NCBI RefSeq assembly: GCF_007097525.1
Contig: NZ_VKDD01000006.1
Location: forward strand, 258,070-322,069
Reading direction: 5' to 3'
Length of the DNA: 64,000 nt
Origin: Thalassomonas sp. M1454
GTDB taxonomy: Bacteria > Pseudomonadota > Gammaproteobacteria > Enterobacterales > Alteromonadaceae
This document shows positions 26,342 to 36,345 of the stretch, in pieces; the first letter of the stretch is position 1; the number at the start of each line of letters is the position of its first letter. The notes below the pieces were generated by a model. The model searched no databases and had not been told where the DNA came from. It worked only from the letters and a program-made list of their open reading frames with translations. The position numbers and the translations under genes are program-made.

Positions 26342-27325
26342 ATGATTTTTAAAATTGCCGTAACTCCAGGTGAACCTGCAAGCGTTGGACCTGATTTATT
26401 AATACAACTTGCGCAAGAGAATTGGCCAGTGCAGTTAGTTGCTATTGCCGATCCTGACATGTTAAAAGATCGAGCACAGCGTTTAAACTTACCTCTGCAA
26501 GTTACAATTTATGATACTGATGCGCCAGCGAAAGCACATCAAGCGGGCACTATACAGGTGTATCCAGTTAAGTTATCTGAGCCTTGCCAACCAGGTGTAT
26601 TAAACCCGAATAATGGTTCTTATGTTGTAGAAACATTACGAATTGCCTGTGAAGGTAATATGACAGGTGAATTTAAAGCAATTGTCACCGGACCTGTTCA
26701 TAAAGGTTTGATTAATCAGGCAGGTATTCCATTTAGTGGCCATACTGAGTATTTTGCCCAGCAAGCAAATTGTATTGATGTTGTTATGATGCTGGCAACT
26801 CCTGGACTAAGGGTTTCTTTGATGACTACTCATATTCCATTAGCCTATGTATCAAAAGCAATAACTTTTGAGCGAATTCAAAAAATTACTCGTATACTAG
26901 ATAAAGATCTAAAAGAAAAATTCGGTATCGCCTCTCCTAAAATATATGTTTGTGGTTTAAATCCGCATGCTGGAGAAGATGGGCACTTAGGTAGAGAAGA
27001 AATTGATACGATTATTCCTGCACTTGAGAGCTTAAGAGCAGATGGGCTAAATTTAGTCGGTCCACTGCCAGCTGACACAATTTTTCAGCAGAAATACCTT
27101 GACGATGCCGATGCTGTTTTAGCTATGTATCACGACCAAGGATTACCGGTATTGAAGTACAAAGGGTTTGGTTCTTCGGTGAATATCACGTTAGGCTTAC
27201 CTTTTATCAGAACATCTGTAGATCATGGTACGGCAATCGAACTTGCCGGAACAACTAAAGCCGACTCTGGTAGCTTTAGGGCCGCAATTAATAATGCAAT
27301 TGAATTAGTAAATAATCAGCAATAG
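26342..27325 (+). CDS. pdxA: 4-hydroxythreonine-4-phosphate dehydrogenase PdxA
   Basis: PdxA carries out the NAD-dependent oxidation of 4-phosphohydroxy-L-threonine in pyridoxal phosphate synthesis. The 327 residues have the N-terminal [14 protein letters not shown], metal-binding histidines within [25 protein letters not shown] and [11 protein letters not shown], and the C-terminal [12 protein letters not shown]. The start is 2 bp past the surA stop, giving tight co-transcription as in other gammaproteobacteria. Confidence 0.97.
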   Translation: MIFKIAVTPGEPASVGPDLLIQLAQENWPVQLVAIADPDMLKDRAQRLNLPLQVTIYDTDAPAKAHQAGTIQVYPVKLSEPCQPGVLNPNNGSYVVETLRIACEGNMTGEFKAIVTGPVHKGLINQAGIPFSGHTEYFAQQANCIDVVMMLATPGLRVSLMTTHIPLAYVSKAITFERIQKITRILDKDLKEKFGIASPKIYVCGLNPHAGEDGHLGREEIDTIIPALESLRADGLNLVGPLPADTIFQQKYLDDADAVLAMYHDQGLPVLKYKGFGSSVNITLGLPFIRTSVDHGTAIELAGTTKADSGSFRAAINNAIELVNNQQ

Positions 27326-27400
27326 CAATTAATACTAAGAGTTAAAGCAAGCAATACCAAACTATTAAACAACCAACAGTGAGTTATTAAATAATTAACT

Positions 27401-28210
27401 ATGAGCAATAAAAGTCACTTAGGACACCAAGCCAAAAAACGCTTCGGTCAAAACTTCTTACATGATGATGCTGTAATTGGCAAAATTGTCGATGCGATTG
27501 ATCCAAGTGAGGGCGAAAATCTGGTAGAGATAGGCCCTGGGTTAGGTGCATTAACTGAGCCAGTTATTGAACGTGCCGGTGATATCTCAGTAGTTGAATT
27601 GGATAGAGATCTAGCTCATCGTTTACGCCACCACCCGTTCATTGCTAAGAACCTCACTATTTATGAAACCGATGCGTTATCGTTTGATTTTGCCACATTA
27701 GCAACGGAGCAAAAATTACGTATCTTTGGTAATTTACCTTATAACATTTCAACACCTTTGATCTTTCACTTACTAACGTTTAAAGATTGCGTGCAAGACA
27801 TGCACTTTATGTTGCAAAAAGAAGTGGTCAATCGCATGGCAGCCGCACCAAACTCAAAAACATATGGTCGTTTGTCAATTATGACGCAATATTTTTGCCA
27901 AGTAATGCCGGTGATGGAAATTGGTCCTGAAGCATTCCAGCCACCACCAAAAGTAGACAGTGCAATTGTCCGTTTAATTCCACACAAAGAAATTAAGTAC
28001 CCGGCCAAAGATGTAAAATGGTTAGCGCGTGTAACTCGTGAAGCATTTAATCAGCGCCGTAAAACTATTCGCAATAGCTTTAAAAAGCTTATATCTGTGG
28101 AACAACTTGAAGCGTTAGGTATTAAAGCTAGTTTACGACCTGAAAACTTAACTCTTAAAGACTATATTGATGTTGCTAATTTCTTAGCGGATAACCCACC
28201 AGAGCAATAA
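27401..28210 (+). CDS. rsmA: 16S rRNA adenine dimethyltransferase RsmA (KsgA)
   Basis: Methylates the two adjacent adenines near the 3' end of 16S rRNA during small-subunit maturation. The 269-residue enzyme carries FGQNFLHD at 15-22, the SAM-binding [10 protein letters not shown] at 43-52 and the catalytic NLPY at 111-114. A C-terminal helical domain contains [13 protein letters not shown]. The 75-bp gap after pdxA has no terminator, so it is probably in the same transcript. Confidence 0.97.
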   Translation: MSNKSHLGHQAKKRFGQNFLHDDAVIGKIVDAIDPSEGENLVEIGPGLGALTEPVIERAGDISVVELDRDLAHRLRHHPFIAKNLTIYETDALSFDFATLATEQKLRIFGNLPYNISTPLIFHLLTFKDCVQDMHFMLQKEVVNRMAAAPNSKTYGRLSIMTQYFCQVMPVMEIGPEAFQPPPKVDSAIVRLIPHKEIKYPAKDVKWLARVTREAFNQRRKTIRNSFKKLISVEQLEALGIKASLRPENLTLKDYIDVANFLADNPPEQ

Positions 28211-28214
28211 CAAG

Positions 28215-28607
28215 ATGAGTTCGCTGATGTTAGAGTCTATTGATTTAGTAAAAGTTTCCACCCAAGTTGAGTTTATCGAGCAACAGTCGGATCAATATCA
28301 AGAGCGCTTCGTTTTTAGCTACACCATCACTATTGAGAACAATAGTGATAAAACCTTACAGTTATTATCAAGAAGCTGGCTTATTACTGACTCAAATGGC
28401 AGTAAAGTAAGTGTTGAAGGGGATGGTGTTGTTGGTCAACAACCTATTCTACAAAGTGGTCAACGTTATCGTTATAGTAGCGGTTCGGTATTAAAAACTC
28501 CGCTTGGCACTATGGAAGGGTTTTATATTTTCAAAGATTTACAAGGTAAAAACTACAGGGTTGAAATACCCGTTTTCCGCTTATCCGTACCAAATATTTT
28601 AAACTAA
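28215..28607 (+). CDS. apaG: ApaG domain protein
   Basis: The 130-residue product is a single immunoglobulin-like ApaG domain with the family blocks RFVFSYTITIENNS, WLITDSNG, GVVGQQPIL and TPLGTMEGFY. The biochemical role of bacterial ApaG is unsettled (magnesium/cobalt phenotypes and pyrophosphate binding have been reported). It lies 4 bp after rsmA and 3 bp before apaH. The exact start (codon 1 or the ATG four codons later) is not decided by the weak ribosome site. Confidence 0.94.
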   Translation: MSSLMLESIDLVKVSTQVEFIEQQSDQYQERFVFSYTITIENNSDKTLQLLSRSWLITDSNGSKVSVEGDGVVGQQPILQSGQRYRYSSGSVLKTPLGTMEGFYIFKDLQGKNYRVEIPVFRLSVPNILN

Positions 28608-28610
28608 AGC

Positions 28611-29423
28611 ATGGCTATTTATTTAGTAGGCGACATACAAGGTTGCTACCAAGAGCTTTGCCAATTAATGGACAAAGTAAACTTTGATTTAAATAATGAT
28701 CAACTATGGTTAACTGGCGATTTGGTGGCTCGCGGCCCTGATTCTTTAGCTACATTGCGTATGGTAAAATCATTAGGCCCTGCAGCTAAAGTTGTACTAG
28801 GAAATCATGATCTGCACTTACTAGCGGTGCATGCTGGTATTAAACAAGCTAAAGCCAATGATAAATTAGACACTCTATTAAACGCTCCAGACATAAACGA
28901 GCTTACCGACTGGCTTGCCCTACAACCGCTATTACTGCAACTTCCTAATGAACAAGCTTTTGTTAGCCATGCTGGCTTTTGTCCGCAGTGGAGTATTGCT
29001 ACTGCTATTGAACAAAATCACTTTGTACAACAAAGATTATCATCAAAAGAACGTAATCATTGGTTAACTTTAATGTATGGCAGCATGCCTAATTCTTGGC
29101 TTTTAGCAAAAAGTGAAGAGGAAAGGTTTCGTTTTAGTATTAATGCTTTCACCCGAATGCGTTTTTGCTTTAATGATGGTTCACTGGAGTTTCAACAAAA
29201 AAATGCCCCTGAGCATAATACTAATGCGCAATTACAGCCTTGGTTTAATTTACAGCCACAATTAAACAATATCCAATGGGTCTTTGGGCATTGGGCGTCA
29301 CTTGAAGGACACTGCCAGCATGATAATGTATATGCCTTAGACACTGGCTGTGTTTGGGGTGGAAGTTTAACCATGCTTAGATGGCATGATAAACAGCTAT
29401 TTTCTGTACCTGCAATTAAATAA
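28611..29423 (+). CDS. apaH: Bis(5'-nucleosyl)-tetraphosphatase, symmetrical, ApaH
   Basis: ApaH hydrolyses Ap4A to two ADP and also removes Np4 caps from RNA. The 270-residue protein shows the calcineurin-like metallophosphatase motifs in order: VGDIQGCYQEL, GDLVARGPDS and GNHDLHLLAV near the N-terminus, with later histidines in SHAGFCPQW and FGHWASLEG. It is the last gene of the lptD-to-apaH cluster; no terminator is obvious in the 86 bp before the next gene. Confidence 0.96.
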   Translation: MAIYLVGDIQGCYQELCQLMDKVNFDLNNDQLWLTGDLVARGPDSLATLRMVKSLGPAAKVVLGNHDLHLLAVHAGIKQAKANDKLDTLLNAPDINELTDWLALQPLLLQLPNEQAFVSHAGFCPQWSIATAIEQNHFVQQRLSSKERNHWLTLMYGSMPNSWLLAKSEEERFRFSINAFTRMRFCFNDGSLEFQQKNAPEHNTNAQLQPWFNLQPQLNNIQWVFGHWASLEGHCQHDNVYALDTGCVWGGSLTMLRWHDKQLFSVPAIK

Positions 29424-29509
29424 TAGTAATTTGATTAAATATTAGCTTTTGCATTTTCCAATAAACTCATATACTTAATTCAAGTAAATTTTCAATTTCG
29501 AGTAATAAA

Positions 29510-30436
29510 ATGGCAAGAGAACAATTTGGTATCTGTGCTGAGCCTAACCTGCACAGTTATTACCTACTATTTAATGTATTAGATAATAAAAATGCATACA
29601 TAAGAAAAGCATTATCGAAATTACCGGCACTGTTTGATTATTATGCCGATCAATTCTCCGAAGCTAACATGAGCACAGTAATTGCTATCGGTGCAAACTA
29701 CTGGGATGAATTCTATCCTAATTCTCGCCCTAAAAATTTAACACCATTTAGCGCAATGAAGTGCGATGATCGTATTGCTCCAGCCAATAACTACGATCTA
29801 TTTATTGAGATACGTAGTGATCGAGCCGATGTTAATCACGTAGTTAGTACCAAAGTTTGTGAACTTCTCGATGAAGCGGTTGAGTTAATTGAACAAGTTA
29901 AAGGCTTCCGCTACTTAGATGGTCGCGACTTAACAGGTTTTGTCGATGGAACTGAAAATCCAAAAGGTAAACATAAGCGCGATGTAGCTTTAGTTGATGA
30001 AGAAAGTGACCAAGCCTTTGTAAAAGGTAGTTACTTACACATTCAGCGATACCGCCACAATATGAGTTTATGGCAGTCACTTGAAGAGAAACAACAAGAA
30101 GATATCTTTGGCAGAACCAAGCGTGACGATATCGAATATGCAAGTGCAGATAAGCCTTTAACCGCCCATACCAAGCGCGCTAACTTAAAAGATGCCAACG
30201 GTAATTCTCTTGAGATATTAAGACAAAGCATGCCTTATGGCCATATGAAAGTACAAGGCTTATTCTTTATATCGTATTGTAAAACTCCTGATAATTTCGA
30301 ACTGATGTTAAAAAGTATGATTAACGGAGATGGTCACGGTAACTTTGACCATATGCTTAAATATACACAAGCTGAAACTGGCGCTGCATTTTTTGCTCCT
30401 TCTGTAGACTTTATTGAAGCATTAGCAGAGCAATAA
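29510..30436 (+). CDS. Dyp-type haem peroxidase (YfeX-like)
   Basis: Cytoplasmic dye-decolourising-type peroxidase of 308 residues. The family hallmark GxxDG appears as GFVDG at 143-147 with catalytic D146 in a TENP context; the probable proximal haem ligand is H220 (TAHTKR) and a distal arginine is R238. No Tat or Sec signal is present, so it works in the cytoplasm. It is likely to use hydrogen peroxide; the natural substrate is unknown. A terminator follows and argR converges on it. Confidence 0.93.
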   Translation: MAREQFGICAEPNLHSYYLLFNVLDNKNAYIRKALSKLPALFDYYADQFSEANMSTVIAIGANYWDEFYPNSRPKNLTPFSAMKCDDRIAPANNYDLFIEIRSDRADVNHVVSTKVCELLDEAVELIEQVKGFRYLDGRDLTGFVDGTENPKGKHKRDVALVDEESDQAFVKGSYLHIQRYRHNMSLWQSLEEKQQEDIFGRTKRDDIEYASADKPLTAHTKRANLKDANGNSLEILRQSMPYGHMKVQGLFFISYCKTPDNFELMLKSMINGDGHGNFDHMLKYTQAETGAAFFAPSVDFIEALAEQ

Positions 30437-30454
30437 CAGTCTTCCACTGACTAC

Positions 30455-30482
30455 AAAAAAAGAGCCATGAGGCTCTTTTTTA
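30455..30482. terminator. Bidirectional terminator between the Dyp peroxidase gene and argR
   Basis: Stem AAAAAGAGCC / GGCTCTTTTT with an ATGA loop. The A run on the left and T run on the right let it serve the peroxidase gene (plus) and argR (minus). Confidence 0.9.
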
Positions 30483-30503
30483 TTTCTAGCTTTTAACTGC
30501 AAC

Positions 30504-30974
30504 TTACTGATACTTTTGAAATAATAAATTTAATTTATCAACTGTAGCTTCAATTTCTTTCACTTCGGTAGGCGCGATAAAAATAGTATCATCGCCGGCG
30601 ATGGTTCCTAATACGCCATCACTCTTACCTAATGAATCTAATAAACGGGCAATTAACTGAGCTGCACCTGGACTAGTGTGTAATATGATCATTACTTCGT
30701 TATGCTCAATATCAAGCACAAGCTGCTTAAGTGGACTTTTTGCTGTTGGTACACCTAACTCAGCAGGTAAACAATAGACCATTTCTTGTCGAGCATTTCG
30801 AGTGCGAACGGCACCAAACTTACTCAACATACGCGATACTTTTGACTGGCTTATATTGTCAAATCCTTGGCTTTTTAAGGCATCGACTATATCGCCTTGT
30901 GAACCAAACTGTTCTTGCTTTAAAAGATCTTTGAATGCATTTACTAATGCTTCTTGTTTTTGCTGTAAGCTCAT
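30504..30974 (-). CDS. argR: Arginine repressor ArgR
   Basis: Arginine-responsive DNA-binding regulator of 156 residues, the family length. The N-terminal winged helix (about 1-75) has [19 protein letters not shown], and the C-terminal domain that binds arginine and forms hexamers has the [11 protein letters not shown] block near 125-135. It is divergent from mdh, the same arrangement as in E. coli, and imperfect dyads that could be ARG boxes lie between the two genes. Confidence 0.96.
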   Translation of the reverse strand: MSLQQKQEALVNAFKDLLKQEQFGSQGDIVDALKSQGFDNISQSKVSRMLSKFGAVRTRNARQEMVYCLPAELGVPTAKSPLKQLVLDIEHNEVMIILHTSPGAAQLIARLLDSLGKSDGVLGTIAGDDTIFIAPTEVKEIEATVDKLNLLFQKYQ

Positions 30975-31018
30975 ATTGTTATCTTTATATAAAAAGTTTC
31001 ATTAAGTGAAGGTATTAC

Positions 31019-31194
31019 TCTGAAATCATTCAGATAATATACATAATCTGTTGAGTAAGACCAATGTATAATAACAAGGTTTTCTATCTTATGACAAAAT
31101 TGATTGTAATTTAACCCTTGATTCTGTATCTTTTGTGCCAATAAAAAAATAAAGTAATTACTCAGTATTACTGAGTGACTATTGTATAAATACA
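31019..31194. promoter_or_regulatory. Dyads in the argR-mdh divergent region, possible ARG boxes
   Basis: Three inverted repeats: TCTGAAATCATTCAGA (31019-31034), ACTCAG-tatta-CTGAGT (31160-31176) and TGTATAAATACA (31183-31194). The first contains TGAA and TTCA half-sites resembling the ARG box, but its centre is two bases shorter than the E. coli consensus, so autoregulation by ArgR is only plausible. Confidence 0.35.
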
Positions 31195-31233
31195 GAGTTA
31201 ATACTCACAATTAATAAATCTTGGAGAACTTCA

Positions 31234-32169
31234 ATGAAAGTTACTGTTTGTGGAGCTGCCGGTGGTATCGGTCAAGCGTTATCATTATTACTAAAAACTC
31301 AATTACCTGCAGGTTCAGAATTATCACTTTATGATGTTGCCCCTGTTGTTCCGGGTGTTGCTGTAGACTTATCACACATCCCAACTGACGTAAAAGTTGC
31401 AGGCTTTGGTGCTGATGATTTAGCAGCGGCTTTATCTGGTGCTGATATTGTAATTATCCCTGCGGGCATGCCTCGTAAGCCTGGTATGGACCGTGCTGAT
31501 TTATTTGCTGTTAATGCTGGCATTATTAAAACTCTTGCTGAAGGCATTGTTGCAAACTGTCCAAAAGCATTAGTTGGTGTTATCACTAACCCAGTTAACG
31601 GCACTGTACCAATTGTTGCTGAAGTATTTAAGAAAGCTGGTACATACGAAGCTAACCGTGTATTTGGTGTTACTACTCTTGATGTTATCCGTAGTGAAAC
31701 TTTTATTGCTGAGCTTAAAGGCTTATCAACTAGTGACGTTAAAGTTCCAGTTATTGGTGGCCACTCAGGTACTACTATCTTACCTCTTCTTTCACAAGTT
31801 GAAGGTGTTGAGTTTAGCCAAGAAGAAATCGATGCTTTAACACCTCGTATTCAAAACGCTGGTACTGAAGTTGTTATGGCTAAAGCTGGTGGTGGTTCTG
31901 CTACTTTATCTATGGGTGCTGCTGCTGCTCGTTTTTGTATGTCTCTTGTTAAAGGTCTACAAGGCGAAGCTGACGTTGTTGACTACGCATACGTTCAAGG
32001 CAATACAGGTGATGCTGAATACTTCGCACAACCAGTACGTTTAGGCAAAAATGGTGTTGAAGAATACTTATCATACGGTACATTGAGTGCATATGAAGAA
32101 AACGCTAAAAATGAAATGTTAGCAACATTAAACGCTGACATTAAAGAAGGCGTTGATTTTATCGCATAA
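31234..32169 (+). CDS. mdh: Malate dehydrogenase
   Basis: NAD-dependent TCA-cycle enzyme, 311 residues, as in E. coli. The Rossmann motif GAAGGIGQ is at 7-14, substrate-binding arginines at R81 and R87, ITNPVN at 117-122, D150 and the catalytic H177 in GGHSGTT. The GGAG ribosome site upstream is good. A monocistronic gene with a strong terminator. Confidence 0.98.
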   Translation: MKVTVCGAAGGIGQALSLLLKTQLPAGSELSLYDVAPVVPGVAVDLSHIPTDVKVAGFGADDLAAALSGADIVIIPAGMPRKPGMDRADLFAVNAGIIKTLAEGIVANCPKALVGVITNPVNGTVPIVAEVFKKAGTYEANRVFGVTTLDVIRSETFIAELKGLSTSDVKVPVIGGHSGTTILPLLSQVEGVEFSQEEIDALTPRIQNAGTEVVMAKAGGGSATLSMGAAAARFCMSLVKGLQGEADVVDYAYVQGNTGDAEYFAQPVRLGKNGVEEYLSYGTLSAYEENAKNEMLATLNADIKEGVDFIA

Positions 32170-32189
32170 TTACTGCTGATAAATGAACA

Positions 32190-32220
32190 TAAAAAAACGG
32201 CTAATTAGCCGTTTTTTTTT
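32190..32220 (+). terminator. Terminator of mdh
   Basis: Stem AAAACGGCT / AGCCGTTTT with an AATT loop and nine T at the end, 22 bp past the mdh stop. Confidence 0.93.
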
Positions 32221-32341
32221 GCCCTACAGGATGTGAGGTATGCCGGATTACCAATATGGTATAAATTCGCTAGCAAGGATGACGATTTTAGGTTTATAGC
32301 AAACGCAGAGTTTACATATACTCAATATCTAAGAGAAACTC

Positions 32342-33313
32342 TTACGCATTTCTATCAACAGATAAATGAGCTAATGCAACAAGAGCCTGCTTATGTTCTG
32401 AGTCTGGTAAAAAGTCTAATGCTGCAATCGCTTTTTCAGCCTCTAGTTCAGCCATTTGTTGAGTAAACTCTAAAGCGCCAGTATCTTGCATTGCAGCCAA
32501 GATCTCATCTAGATGGTCCATACCATTACTTAACTCAATTGCATCACGTATTAGCTTAGTTTGCTGCTCATTACCATGTTGCATCGCATGTAATAAAGGT
32601 AAAGTAGGCTTACCTTCAGATAGATCGTCACCAACGTTTTTACCCATTTCTTGAGCGTCAGCAGTGTAATCTAATAAATCATCAATTAACTGGAATGCGG
32701 TACCTAAGTGCTTACCGTATGCCGTCATTGCTTCTTCAACCGCTTTATCTTGTTCTGTAACAACGGCTGCTAGCCTAGTAGCTGCTTCAAAAAGTTTTGC
32801 AGTTTTGCAATAAATCACCTGCATATAACTTTCAACTGTTGTGTCTGGGTCATTACAGTTCATTAATTGCAGTACTTCACCTTCAGCTACTATGTTAGTT
32901 GCATCAGATAACACTTCCATAATACTCATCTTATTTAGGCTAACCATCATTTGAAATGAGCGTGTATATAAGAAATCCCCTACTAGCACACTCGCATCAT
33001 TACCAAATAAAGCATTAGCGGTTTCACGGCCTCTACGTAGCGAAGATTCATCTACAACATCATCATGTAAAAGTGTTGCGGTATGAATAAACTCTATAAT
33101 GGCAGCTAAGTGGACATGCTCCTTACCTTGATAACCTAAAGCTCGAGCAGCTAATACTGTTAATAGCGGACGCATACGCTTGCCACCAGCATTAATTATA
33201 TAAATACCAAGCTGATTTATCAGAGCAACGTCTGATTGCAGTTGCGAATAAATTAAGTCATTTACCGCGGTCATATCTTGGCTAGCAAGTTTTTGGATAT
33301 CGGTTATATTCAT
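32342..33313 (-). CDS. ispB: Octaprenyl diphosphate synthase IspB
   Basis: All-trans polyprenyl synthase supplying the quinone side chain. The 323-residue protein has the first aspartate-rich motif at D84-D88 (LLHDDVVDES), preceded by GGKRMRP, and the second near 211-215 (LIDDLLD). It is divergent from rplU, the conserved gammaproteobacterial arrangement. Product chain length (C40) is inferred from this context. Confidence 0.95.
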   Translation of the reverse strand: MNITDIQKLASQDMTAVNDLIYSQLQSDVALINQLGIYIINAGGKRMRPLLTVLAARALGYQGKEHVHLAAIIEFIHTATLLHDDVVDESSLRRGRETANALFGNDASVLVGDFLYTRSFQMMVSLNKMSIMEVLSDATNIVAEGEVLQLMNCNDPDTTVESYMQVIYCKTAKLFEAATRLAAVVTEQDKAVEEAMTAYGKHLGTAFQLIDDLLDYTADAQEMGKNVGDDLSEGKPTLPLLHAMQHGNEQQTKLIRDAIELSNGMDHLDEILAAMQDTGALEFTQQMAELEAEKAIAALDFLPDSEHKQALVALAHLSVDRNA

Positions 33314-33630
33314 AGGTCGTCGTTATCATTCATGTTTAAACGCTAAGATGTAGATTTGTTTTTAAAACCTACACTTATTTTATGGGTATTGATTTTACAC
33401 GATTTCAGATAAGAACAAAGACATCTATGGATGAATCCGTTAAAATAACTGCTTATTTGTTGCGCCAGCAACATAATTTAAGTAAGTGTTTTAATGTGTA
33501 ATACTAAATTAATAATTAATTACATCATTTTTTATAATTAGGCTTGCCCTAGCAAGAATCTTCGCGTAGAATCCGCGACCTAATATTTTAATTTGCGCGT
33601 CTATAATATTGACGCAGTACGGAGTAGCAA
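33314..33630. other. 317-bp divergent ispB/rplU intergenic region
   Basis: Non-coding region with a clear rplU promoter at its right end. A short dyad TGTTGC-gcca-GCAACA occurs near 33460. The promoter for ispB is not identified. Confidence 0.5.
33544..33572 (+). promoter_or_regulatory. Sigma-70 promoter of rplU-rpmA
   Basis: TTGCCC (33544-33549) and TAGAAT (33567-33572) are separated by exactly 17 bases. The G+C-rich stretch CCGCGACC directly after the -10 is the discriminator type associated with stringent (ppGpp) control of translation genes. The predicted transcript starts near 33579, about 50 bases before the rplU ATG. Confidence 0.65.
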
Positions 33631-33942
33631 ATGTACGCTGTATTCCAAAGCGGTGGTAAACAACACCGTGTAAGCGAAGGTCAAACTGTTCGCTTAGAGA
33701 AACTAGAACTTGAAATTGGTTCTACTGTAGAATTCGAAAATGTTTTAATGATTGCTAATGGCGAAGACATCAACGTAGGTGCACCTTACGTTGCTGGCGG
33801 AAAAGTTACAGCTGAAGTTGTAACTCAAGGTCGTGGCGATAAGATTAAAATCGTTAAATTTAAACGTCGTAAGCATTCACGTAAGCAAGCTGGCCACCGT
33901 CAGTGGTTTACAGAAGTGAAAATTACTGGCATCAACGGTTAA
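33631..33942 (+). CDS. rplU: 50S ribosomal protein L21
   Basis: The 103-residue protein matches L21 in length and sequence: [14 protein letters not shown] at the N-terminus, [26 protein letters not shown] near the C-terminus. It binds 23S rRNA near L20. The good ribosome site CGGAG precedes the ATG. rpmA follows after 15 bp. Confidence 0.98.
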   Translation: MYAVFQSGGKQHRVSEGQTVRLEKLELEIGSTVEFENVLMIANGEDINVGAPYVAGGKVTAEVVTQGRGDKIKIVKFKRRKHSRKQAGHRQWFTEVKITGING

Positions 33943-33957
33943 TAGGAGTAGTTAAAG

Positions 33958-34215
33958 ATGGCACATAAGAAGGCAGCTGGTAGTACTCGTAACGGTCGTG
34001 ATTCTGAAGCTAAACGTTTAGGTGTTAAACGTTTTGGTGGTGAATCAGTTTTAGCGGGTAACATTATTGTTCGTCAACGTGGTACTAAATTCCACGCTGG
34101 TACTAACATGGGTATTGGTAAAGACCATACTTTATTTGCTTTATCAGACGGTAAAGTACAATTTGAAGTTAAAGGTCCTCAAAACCGTAAATTCGTTAGC
34201 ATCATCGCTGACTAA
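33958..34215 (+). CDS. rpmA: 50S ribosomal protein L27
   Basis: An 85-residue protein starting [16 protein letters not shown], the conserved N-terminal tail of L27 that reaches the peptidyl-transferase centre. The ATG is spaced from AGGAG in the usual way. It needs no N-terminal cleavage extension of the Firmicutes type. Co-transcribed with rplU and followed by a terminator. Confidence 0.98.
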   Translation: MAHKKAAGSTRNGRDSEAKRLGVKRFGGESVLAGNIIVRQRGTKFHAGTNMGIGKDHTLFALSDGKVQFEVKGPQNRKFVSIIAD

Positions 34216-34234
34216 TTAGGTTGCGAAACCAATT

Positions 34235-34266
34235 AAAAAACCTCGCCTTAAGCGGGGTTTTTTGTT
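34235..34266 (+). terminator. Terminator of rplU-rpmA
   Basis: Stem AAAAAACCTCGC / GCGGGGTTTTTT with a CTTAA loop and one G-T pair, ending in a T run. It separates the ribosomal-protein genes from obgE, which therefore has its own promoter. Confidence 0.9.
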
Positions 34267-34409
34267 TTAAAAGCAACAGTTTTTTATATTAAGGTTTCTC
34301 TGAAAATAATGGCCACTAAAGAATGTGCACTGAAATTAGTGCTTTTTCAGAACAGTCGTTATAATTAGTAACTTGGTATGATATTAATACATTTATGTTT
34401 GGAGCTTAA

Positions 34410-35582
<1,173 letters not shown>

Positions 35583-35626
35583 TCTTATTTTATAGCAAGT
35601 TCATTAATTGCTCTTATAGATCTATT

Positions 35627-35656
35627 AAAAGCCAGAAACCTGTTTTCTGGCTTTTT
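35627..35656 (+). terminator. Terminator of obgE
   Basis: Stem AAAAGCCAGAAA / TTTCTGGCTTTT around a short loop, 44 bp past the stop. Confidence 0.9.
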
Positions 35657-35760
35657 ACTTTCTGCCATTTCACTAGCTTTATAATTTATTGCGACTTGTT
35701 CTATTCACTTGTCTAATAAGATATCATTACACTATTGTAATCCACACTATAGAGCTGTTA

Positions 35761-36252
35761 ATGACCATTTTATCTATGATCGTTGCCCACGCCGACGATC
35801 GCATTATTGGTAAAGATAACCAAATGCCTTGGCATATGCCTGCCGACCTTAAATATTTTAAAAAAACGACATTAAAAAAACCGGTGATCATGGGCCGTAA
35901 AACTTTTGAATCTATCGGTTTTCCATTACCAGGTCGTCGCAATATCGTAATCTCTCGAGATGAAAATTATCAAGCAGATAATATTGAAACAGTCACCTCT
36001 GTAGATGCTGCCTTAGCACTAGTAACTGATGTTGAAGAAATTATGGTCATTGGTGGTGGTAGCATCTATCAGCATTGCCTTAAAGCTGCGCAGCGCTTAT
36101 ATATTACAGAAATAGACTTAGCTGTCGATGGCGATACAAAATTCCCAGATTATAATGCCAATAACGAATGGTATTGTGTTAGTGAAGACGCACACAAAGC
36201 TGATGAAAAGAATGCTCACGACTACAACTTTAAAGTTTATGAGCGTAAATAA
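35761..36252 (+). CDS. folA: Dihydrofolate reductase FolA
   Basis: Reduces dihydrofolate to tetrahydrofolate with NADPH and is the target of trimethoprim. From the chosen ATG the protein has 163 residues and begins MTILSMIVAHADDRIIGKDN. The substrate-binding acid is D29 in PWHMPADLKYF, and the NADPH loops PVIMGRKTFESIG and MVIGGGSIYQ are present. An upstream ATG at 35689 would add 24 residues unlike any FolA and is rejected. Confidence 0.97.
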   Translation: MTILSMIVAHADDRIIGKDNQMPWHMPADLKYFKKTTLKKPVIMGRKTFESIGFPLPGRRNIVISRDENYQADNIETVTSVDAALALVTDVEEIMVIGGGSIYQHCLKAAQRLYITEIDLAVDGDTKFPDYNANNEWYCVSEDAHKADEKNAHDYNFKVYERK

Positions 36253-36292
36253 AACAAATTAATCACTTTATTATATTCGACAGCAGAAACAC

Positions 36293-36327
36293 AAAAGGCC
36301 AGATAATTAAATTATCTGGCCTTTTCA
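36293..36327. terminator. Bidirectional terminator between folA and the efflux operon
   Basis: Perfect 15-bp stem AAAAGGCCAGATAAT / ATTATCTGGCCTTTT with a TAA centre. It serves folA on the plus strand and the converging RND operon on the minus strand. Confidence 0.92.
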
Positions 36328-36345
36328 TTAAGGAATTAAAGTAAC

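Noticed and set aside
32233..32466. 77-codon plus-strand ORF after mdh
   Set aside because: It starts beyond the mdh terminator and overlaps the well-supported end of ispB on the other strand.
35689..35760. Upstream extension of folA
   Set aside because: The extra 24 residues overlap the promoter region and are absent from dihydrofolate reductases, whose N-terminus matches the later ATG.
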